From: Thermoplasmatales archaeon SW_10_69_26 | GTDB lineage: Archaea > Thermoplasmatota > SW-10-69-26 | Length of the DNA stretch: 6,739 nucleotides | NCBI GenBank assembly: GCA_003009755.1 | Contig: PXUB01000012.1 | Coordinates: 1-6,739, forward strand | Direction of reading: 5' to 3' | Part shown: in pieces, positions 4,529 through 6,739 of the stretch | Numbering within the stretch: the first letter of the stretch is position 1 | Layout: every line of letters begins with the position of its first letter | The notes under the pieces: model-generated | Database searches by the model: none | What the model saw: the letters and a program-made list of their open reading frames with translations, nothing else | Told to the model about the DNA's origin: nothing | Made by a program: the position numbers and the translations under genes

Positions 4529-5065
4529 ATGCCGGCCGAGATCCCCTCCGACGTCCGCACGCACCTGCGCGAGGGCGAGACCGTGATCGCGTGGACACGC
4601 CCCTCGCCGCTGTCGCTGACCGGTCCGTTGCTCGTGCTCGTTGGCGTCCTCGTGCTCACCGTCGTCGTGGCCGTCCTCACCCAGACCCCTGGCCTCGAAC
4701 AGCTGGCGCCGGCAGCCACGCTGGCGGTGGTCCTCGTGATCGAGGCCGGCCGCAAGGTGTTCGGCCGGGTCCGCTCGGTGTACTTCACCGCCTACACGTT
4801 GACCGATCGCCGGTTGCTGGCTACGTCCACGTTGATCCGACGCCAGACGACCACCGTCCCGCTGGCCCAGGTGTCCACCGTCCAGCAGCGCCGGGGCCCG
4901 GTGAGCGTGCTGGTGGGCCTGGATACGTTGGTCGTCTCGGCCTACGGGGATCGGGGCACCTCGATCGAGATCCCCGGCATGGCCCAGGCCGGCCCGATGC
5001 GCTCGCGGTTGGCCCGCGCCACCGTCGACACGGCCAGCCCGCGCTGGCTGCTGCGCGGGGACTAA
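4529..5065 (+). CDS. Small membrane protein with one bacterial PH (bPH2) domain
   Basis: The protein has 178 residues. Two membrane helices (about 30-51 and 58-74) are followed by one bPH2 domain (about 83-165). The domain shows the usual order: YTLTDRRLLATSTLIRR, then VPLAQVSTVQQRRGPVSVLVG, then a strand with LDTLVVSAYG, and a last helix beginning IEIPGMAQAG. It matches one half of the preceding protein and resembles YdbS, so the pair mirrors the ydbS-ydbT arrangement of Bacillus, with order reversed. The start is 1 nt after the stop of its neighbour and is supported by GGAGG. The two proteins probably form one membrane complex. Function beyond that is unknown. Its TAA overlaps the TAG of the convergent reductase gene. 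Confidence 0.82.
   Translation: MPAEIPSDVRTHLREGETVIAWTRPSPLSLTGPLLVLVGVLVLTVVVAVLTQTPGLEQLAPAATLAVVLVIEAGRKVFGRVRSVYFTAYTLTDRRLLATSTLIRRQTTTVPLAQVSTVQQRRGPVSVLVGLDTLVVSAYGDRGTSIEIPGMAQAGPMRSRLARATVDTASPRWLLRGD
5062..5065. other. Overlapping stop codons of two convergent genes
   Basis: The four bases CTAA supply TAA to the plus-strand PH-domain gene and TAG to the minus-strand reductase gene. No space remains for a terminator between them, so the two transcripts must run into each other's coding strand. Confidence 0.85.
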
Positions 5066-6153
5066 GGCTCGATCACGCGCGCCTCGTCGATGAACTCGGG
5101 CACGAGCTTGGGCACCCGCTCGGGTCCGAAGGCCTGCGTCGGGGTGAGCACGCCGGGACCGTTGCCCTCGCCGCGGGCCAGGGCCAAGGCCATGCGGCTG
5201 GTGGCGGCGCCGGTCAACCCGTAGGGATCGGATCCCTCGACGATCGCACGCGCCGTCTGGCCGTCAGGCGTCTCGGCCTCGGCGAGGATCGAGAACCACG
5301 AGGCCTCCCGCTCCTCCTCCGAGGGCCCGCCTCGCCCCTCCGGTGCGCGGGACGCCAACAGCCGGTCGAGGCCCGGGATCTTGGTGACCAGCCACTGCAC
5401 GGGCCACAGCAGGTTGTACTTGCGGGCGCGGTCGCGATCCAGCACGAAGAACGTGCGCACGTTGTCGGCGCCGGTCGACCGGGGCGCGGTCGCGCAGTCG
5501 CCCCACGGGATGAACACGCCGGTGCTGGGGTCCTCGCGGTCGGGGTAGGAGAAGCTGCGCATGTGGCGGCCGGGCACCGCGTCCTGGAAGCGACCATCCT
5601 CGAACTCCCACCAGTCGCCGGTGGAGGCCGCCATCGTGCGCTGGGTACCGTCCGACAGGCGCGAGTTGGTGGCCAACGCGATGTCGACGGAGGTGGGATC
5701 GTCGAGCGCGTGCGCGGCCAGGTAGGCCGACAGGTCGCTGGGCACGACGTCGAACCCGGTCGCGTTCACGACCGTGACGCCGGCCTCGCGGGCGCGCTCG
5801 TCCTGCTCGGAGGCCCACCGCAGATAGCCCTGCTCGCCGGTCGTGTCCACGAAGTGGGTGCCCTCGCGCAGCGCCGCGTTCATCACTGGCGGGCCCAGAT
5901 CGTTGAACGGGCCCGCGGCCGAGGCCACCGCGTCCGCGCGGCTTGCCATCTGCTCGAGCTCCTCGTCGTCGTCCACGCTGGCGACCACGATCTCGGGGTC
6001 GGCCTCGAGTTCGCTGGCGACGTCGGCCAGGCGCTCGCGGCTGCGGCCGGCGATCGCGAACTCGGCCTCCTGGTCGGCCAGGTCCTCGGCGATCAAGCGT
6101 CCGGTGTAGCCGGTGGCGCCGTAGAGGGCGACGTCGAGCTCGCGCGAAGGCAT
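5062..6153 (-). CDS. Saccharopine dehydrogenase-like / trans-acting enoyl reductase family NADP-binding protein
   Basis: The protein has 363 residues. A Rossmann fold opens with VALYGATGYTGRL (G12-x2-G15-x2-G18), followed by AGRSRERL at 35-42, where R37 and R39 are placed to bind the 2'-phosphate of NADP. Later segments typical of the family include AAGPFNDLGPPVMNAAL and HFVDTTGE, then TGFDVVPSDL. The family contains mycobacterial trans-acting enoyl reductases, which reduce polyketide or lipid intermediates, and many uncharacterised archaeal homologues. True saccharopine dehydrogenase activity is unlikely. The C-terminal third has one hydrophobic patch (LLWPVQWLV) but no clear membrane span. 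ATG 6153 is the only good start, since TGA lies in frame 15 nt upstream. It lies 50 nt after the stop of the next minus-strand gene, so the two may be cotranscribed. The substrate cannot be told; a lipid is a fair guess. Confidence 0.82.
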   Translation of the reverse strand: MPSRELDVALYGATGYTGRLIAEDLADQEAEFAIAGRSRERLADVASELEADPEIVVASVDDDEELEQMASRADAVASAAGPFNDLGPPVMNAALREGTHFVDTTGEQGYLRWASEQDERAREAGVTVVNATGFDVVPSDLSAYLAAHALDDPTSVDIALATNSRLSDGTQRTMAASTGDWWEFEDGRFQDAVPGRHMRSFSYPDREDPSTGVFIPWGDCATAPRSTGADNVRTFFVLDRDRARKYNLLWPVQWLVTKIPGLDRLLASRAPEGRGGPSEEEREASWFSILAEAETPDGQTARAIVEGSDPYGLTGAATSRMALALARGEGNGPGVLTPTQAFGPERVPKLVPEFIDEARVIEP

Positions 6154-6190
6154 CGGAACAGAAAGCGCTCACCCCCGTTTGGGTGTTCCG
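6154..6190 (-). promoter_or_regulatory. Leader inverted repeat just upstream of the reductase start codon
   Basis: CGGAACA (6154-6160) and TGTTCCG (6184-6190) are perfect 7-nt inverted repeats, the first touching the start codon at 6153. Inside, CACCC (6170-6174) can pair with GGGTG (6181-6185). On the minus strand the inner stem holds GGGGGTGA, the only ribosome-site-like sequence for this gene, 15 nt from ATG. It could be a translational control hairpin, an operator for a dimeric repressor, or a terminator of the upstream minus-strand gene; there is no T-run. Confidence 0.4.
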
Positions 6191-6203
6191 GAGGCGCCAT
6201 CGG

Positions 6204-6739
6204 TCACCGGGTCGCGCGATCGAGGCCCCCACTCACGAGGGCCTGGGTCGAGGCGGCGAGGTCGAGCGTTGGATCGGTCCAGCAGTTGCCATTATACGAT
6301 CCGCGGAACTCGCCGTCTTGGCAGAGCGTGGTGGCCCAGTACGCGCTGCGGGTGTCCTGCCAGAACCGGTGCCATCGGTCGTCGACGGGACGGCTGGGCC
6401 AGTCGGCGTCGCCGGTGAGGATGGCCGTTGCGTGCGAGTTGGCGGTGAAGTTGTGGACGCCGTAACCCTGCCAGGTGTACCGGGCGTTGGGTGGAAGGTC
6501 GACGTTTCTTGGGTTCGGTTCGCTTGATCCGGAGAGGTCCAGGGGATGGGTTTCGATGGGGGCTGGGATCGAAGTCTGGCGCAGCAGTTCCTCGAGTTCG
6601 GTCCGGTTGAACGATCCGTCGGCCAGGGGTCCCCGCTCGGAAAGCTCGGTTGTTGGGTTTGCTCGGGCGTAGGCGTCGACGGTCTCGAAGCCGGGGCGGG
6701 AGACGTCGTGGAGTTCCTGGCGTGCGGCGTCGGTGAGGG
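6204..6739 (-). CDS. C-terminal part of an unidentified, probably secreted protein (partial)
   Basis: An open frame enters from the right edge on the minus strand (first whole codon 6737-6735) and runs 177 codons to TGA 6206-6204 without interruption. It contains no ATG. I do not recognise the family. Visible features are six Trp residues spread over residues 89-153, a possible disulfide loop (C139-Q-D-G-E-F-R-G-S-Y-N-G-N-C152-W), the segment YTWQGYGVHNFTANSHATA, and a Pro/Asn-rich middle (58-85). Few Lys, many Asn/Thr/Ser and paired Cys fit an extracellular protein. There is no membrane helix in this part. Codon use includes many A-ending codons (CCA, GGA, GCA, ACA, CAA) and some T-ending ones, unlike the core genes to its left, so it may be a recent arrival. 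That this frame is coding is supported by its length and uniform codon pattern. Confidence 0.7.
   Translation of the reverse strand, partial: LTDAARQELHDVSRPGFETVDAYARANPTTELSERGPLADGSFNRTELEELLRQTSIPAPIETHPLDLSGSSEPNPRNVDLPPNARYTWQGYGVHNFTANSHATAILTGDADWPSRPVDDRWHRFWQDTRSAYWATTLCQDGEFRGSYNGNCWTDPTLDLAASTQALVSGGLDRATR

Noticed and set aside
3097-4788. 563-codon minus-strand open frame opposite the PH-domain genes
   Set aside because: The plus-strand frames show clear bPH2 domains and membrane helices; the minus frame has only repetitive Arg/Pro composition.
4591-6465. 624-codon plus-strand open frame
   Set aside because: It runs opposite the reductase and the right-edge gene and across the second PH-domain gene. 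The protein is Arg/Gly/His-rich and the frame is open only because stops are rare at high GC.

Overview
The window looks like a stretch of a GC-rich archaeal chromosome. Supporting signs are dense coding, proteins rich in Asp and Glu, almost exclusive use of G/C-ending codons in the core genes, short AT-richer patches just upstream of genes in place of bacterial -35/-10 boxes, strong GGAGGTG-type ribosome sites, and a membrane-anchored regulator with two winged helices of a kind common in Euryarchaeota. A salt-adapted euryarchaeon (haloarchaeal or Thermoplasmatota-like) is my inference; no marker gene fixes the lineage.

Layout, left to right. (1) Positions 1-92 hold the last 30 codons of a plus-strand gene, perhaps a transposase, followed by a GC palindrome. 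(2) 216-1208 encodes an exported, membrane-anchored regulator with tandem winged-helix domains. (3) 1216-1470, minus strand, encodes a small Cys-rich membrane protein. Its natural N-terminus lies in another frame (start 1484 or 1502), so one base is probably missing from a G run at 1451-1455. (4) 1640-2531 is a tight plus-strand operon: a DtxR-family iron-type repressor and two very small proteins, each shaped like half of a ferritin or rubrerythrin. The genes overlap by GTGA junctions and all begin with GTG. (5) 2592-3374 encodes a crotonase-fold enzyme that lacks both glutamates of classical enoyl-CoA hydratase. (6) 3400-5065 encodes two membrane proteins with bacterial PH (bPH2, DUF304/YdbS-YdbT-like) domains. 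(7) 5062-6153, minus strand, encodes an NADP-dependent saccharopine dehydrogenase-like or trans-acting enoyl reductase-like protein; its stop codon overlaps the stop of the second PH-domain gene. (8) 6204-6739, minus strand, is the C-terminal 177 codons of an unrecognised, probably secreted Trp- and Cys-containing protein that continues past the right edge.

The most coherent unit is the iron locus. A repressor with the DtxR/IdeR Cys-type metal ligands is translationally coupled to two paralogous half-ferritins, each carrying one Glu, one Tyr seven residues later, and one ExxH motif. Together they have the ligands for one complete four-helix diiron bundle, which suggests a split (heteromeric) ferritin/rubrerythrin under iron control. 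The crotonase and the enoyl-reductase-like protein suggest a lipid or acyl-CoA theme downstream, but no pathway can be assigned. No rRNA, tRNA, CRISPR array or complete mobile element is visible, and no stretch over 300 bases lacks a gene.
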